Shown here one piece after another: positions 63,767-64,000 of a stretch of DNA of 64,000 nucleotides (its first letter is position 1; each line of letters opens with the position of its first letter). Both the position numbers and the translations under genes were made by a program. Below the pieces are notes generated by a model. It was not told where the DNA came from and made no database searches. It saw nothing but the letters and a program-made list of their open reading frames with translations. Source of the DNA: Lysobacterales bacterium (lineage in GTDB: Bacteria; Pseudomonadota; Gammaproteobacteria; Xanthomonadales; SZUA-36); the NCBI GenBank assembly GCA_014238945.1, contig JABAAB010000116.1:34403-98402 (forward strand), read 5' to 3'.

Positions 63767-64000
63767 CTCCGCGCGCCCGCAGAGCATTGACCAGTACCTT
63801 TATAGTACTAGCCTGCATATTTCACCAAGGCGGACGACCTATTGATAGTTATCACTTTAATTCAGAATCTTATAGGGCAATTGAGCAATTTCTCAGAGTT
63901 ACAGTTTGTCCTATCCGGTTTTGCACAGCATCTGGCTTCACATTTCGGCAAATCCTTCTCAAGCATGGTACTCCTTAAAGGTGATATTGCCATGTTCAGC

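Noticed and set aside
63787..63978. Open frame after the second hairpin repeat near the right edge
   Set aside because: Short, no motif, no ribosome-binding site, and its start overlaps repeat-derived sequence.

Overview
The window looks like chromosomal DNA from a Gram-negative, probably aquatic gammaproteobacterium. The case for this is a YdbH-YnbE-YdbL envelope-lipid operon, an AddA/AddB-like pair in which the nuclease partner resembles the gammaproteobacterial 'probable DNA repair' AddB relative, many Sec signal peptides and lipoboxes, sigma-54 machinery, and a DddP-like (DMSP lyase family) enzyme. The genus cannot be named from the sequence. There are no rRNA, tRNA, CRISPR, intact phage or intact insertion-sequence genes.

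Layout. 0-3.4 kb: a minus-strand operon of a GFA-family zinc protein and two phytoene-dehydrogenase-like FAD enzymes (the last runs off the left edge). 4.0-7.0 kb: a three-gene copper operon (secreted membrane-anchored protein, two-domain multicopper oxidase, anchored cupredoxin). 7.1-9.4 kb: a divergent pair, an ectonucleotide pyrophosphatase-like enzyme and an unknown membrane protein. 9.4-16.4 kb: metabolic genes (class III aminotransferase, FAH-family enzyme, amidohydrolase, SnoaL-like protein) mixed with gene remnants: a beta-helix anchor fragment, a nonsense-mutated Ala/Gly-rich repeat protein, and a sigma factor reduced to region 4. 16.4-30.7 kb: DUF885 hydrolase, second GFA protein, the overlapping BKACE-GNAT-DddP-like operon, acetylpolyamine amidohydrolase-like enzyme, TolB/TPR membrane protein with a damaged C-terminus, SDR, DUF1203, DUF819 transporter and small secreted or membrane proteins. 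31.0-33.0 kb: an HTH (MerR-like) plus VWA two-gene operon whose upstream region carries four phased 10-bp repeats. 33.7-40.0 kb: the AddA/AddB-like recombination pair. 40.1-45.3 kb: a TPR/transglutaminase-like lipoprotein coupled to ydbH-ynbE-ydbL. 45.3-50.9 kb: MBL hydrolase, amidohydrolase, two broken genes, and a secreted protein-ECF sigma-anti-sigma operon. 51.0-57.3 kb: serine hydrolase, a decayed efflux operon, an NtrC-type regulator with a frameshifted sensor kinase, and an M43 metalloprotease. 57.3-63.7 kb: secreted protein, then a Yip1-like protein and an intact MacB-like export operon, ending with a second DUF885 lipoprotein.

The most informative observations are these. (1) Two good sigma-54 (-24/-12) promoters flank the NtrC-type regulator; one faces the M43 metalloprotease, the other the remains of an efflux operon, which suggests a local sigma-54 regulon in which both the sensor and one target have decayed. 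(2) The HTH-VWA operon has a helically phased direct-repeat array upstream. (3) The M24 protein keeps every published DddP metal and catalytic residue at near-identical spacing and sits in one operon with a beta-keto acid cleavage enzyme and an acetyltransferase. (4) An unusual number of truncation junctions and frameshifts suggests ongoing gene erosion. (5) A bipartite hairpin repeat occurs at 33.6 kb and, inverted, at 63.7 kb.
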